A stretch of 64,000 bases of DNA from Saprospiraceae bacterium. GTDB lineage: Bacteria > Bacteroidota > Bacteroidia > Chitinophagales > Saprospiraceae. Positions within the stretch are counted from its first letter, which is position 1; each line of letters opens with the position of its first letter. Location: NCBI GenBank assembly GCA_028279185.1, contig JANQSS010000027.1, positions 124,001 to 188,000 on the forward strand, written 5' to 3'. The notes below the pieces were generated by a model that was not told the DNA's origin, ran no database searches, and saw only the letters and a program-made list of their open reading frames with translations. The translations under genes were made by a program, and so were the position numbers. Shown piece after piece: positions 63,965 through 64,000 of this stretch.

Positions 63965-64000
63965 TTAGTCGCTTTGCAATACAGCCAGTAATCTCAATAT
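63965..64000 (-). CDS. C-terminal end of a gene cut by the right edge
   Basis: The minus frame reads ILRLLAVLQSD and then TAA at 63965, just upstream of a terminator on the same strand. Only 11 residues are visible, so no product can be named. The start-to-stop logic with the terminator supports a real gene end. Confidence 0.45.
   Translation of the reverse strand: MLRLLAVLQSD

Overview
The window is ordinary chromosome of a low-GC member of the Bacteroidota, probably the Saprospiria (Lewinella/Saprospira-like). The class is an inference. Support comes from type IX secretion (T9SS) sorting domains on secreted proteins, TAnnTTTG-like -7 promoter boxes, the hemD-DUF4271 pair, RprXY-like and LytS/LytTR-type signalling, a dipeptidyl-peptidase IV and the futalosine menaquinone route (mqnE, mqnA). 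No rRNA, tRNA, CRISPR array, intact insertion sequence or prophage was seen.

Layout. 1-9.5 kb: a secreted T9SS type B protein cut by the left edge, the rhamnose genes rfbC/rfbD with the GTPase der, then yebC, era, an uncharacterised protein, a NadR-like kinase and a sulfotransferase. 9.7-16.6 kb: two large exported proteins, a beta-helix-like repeat protein and a 1588-residue HYR/propeller protein with a T9SS type A signal. 16.8-19.2 kb: an ECF sigma / anti-sigma / beta-barrel operon. 19.3-24.7 kb: uvrB, an alpha/beta hydrolase, a CoA-type NUDIX hydrolase, hemD and a DUF4271 membrane protein. 25.3-33.4 kb: RprXY-like two-component genes with DPP-IV, then a propeller-type LytS kinase with its LytTR regulator. 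33.6-40 kb: a three-gene glycosyltransferase operon, a beta-helix lipoprotein and a UMF1-type transporter. 40-48.5 kb: a sparse 0.95-kb stretch, an orphan McrB-N-like protein, an amidohydrolase lipoprotein, a glutamate-synthase-like flavoprotein, an MFS transporter and a second ECF sigma operon. 48.7-54.9 kb: topoisomerase IV subunit A, a decayed secreted-protein gene, and an enoyl-CoA hydratase with a fused E1 2-oxoacid dehydrogenase. 54.9-64 kb: a TonB receptor with a T9SS hydrolase-like protein, a GT2 enzyme, mqnE-mqnA-Sua5 and a gamma-carbonic-anhydrase-like protein.

The most interesting comparison is between the two ECF loci. At 16.8-19.2 kb the sigma factor, membrane anti-sigma factor and outer-membrane-type barrel are three genes. 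At 46.3-48.5 kb the anti-sigma-like domain, transmembrane helix, long linker and barrel are one polypeptide. The fused form suggests that such barrels signal through the envelope to their sigma factors. Other points of note are a pseudogene whose frameshift and nonsense mutation can both be located, a T9SS hydrolase-fold protein without its nucleophile serine, a propeller inserted inside an HYR domain, and several genes with a -7-like box almost touching the start codon.

All calls come from reading the sequence and the translated frames. No database search was run, so family names are recognitions from motif and overall resemblance.
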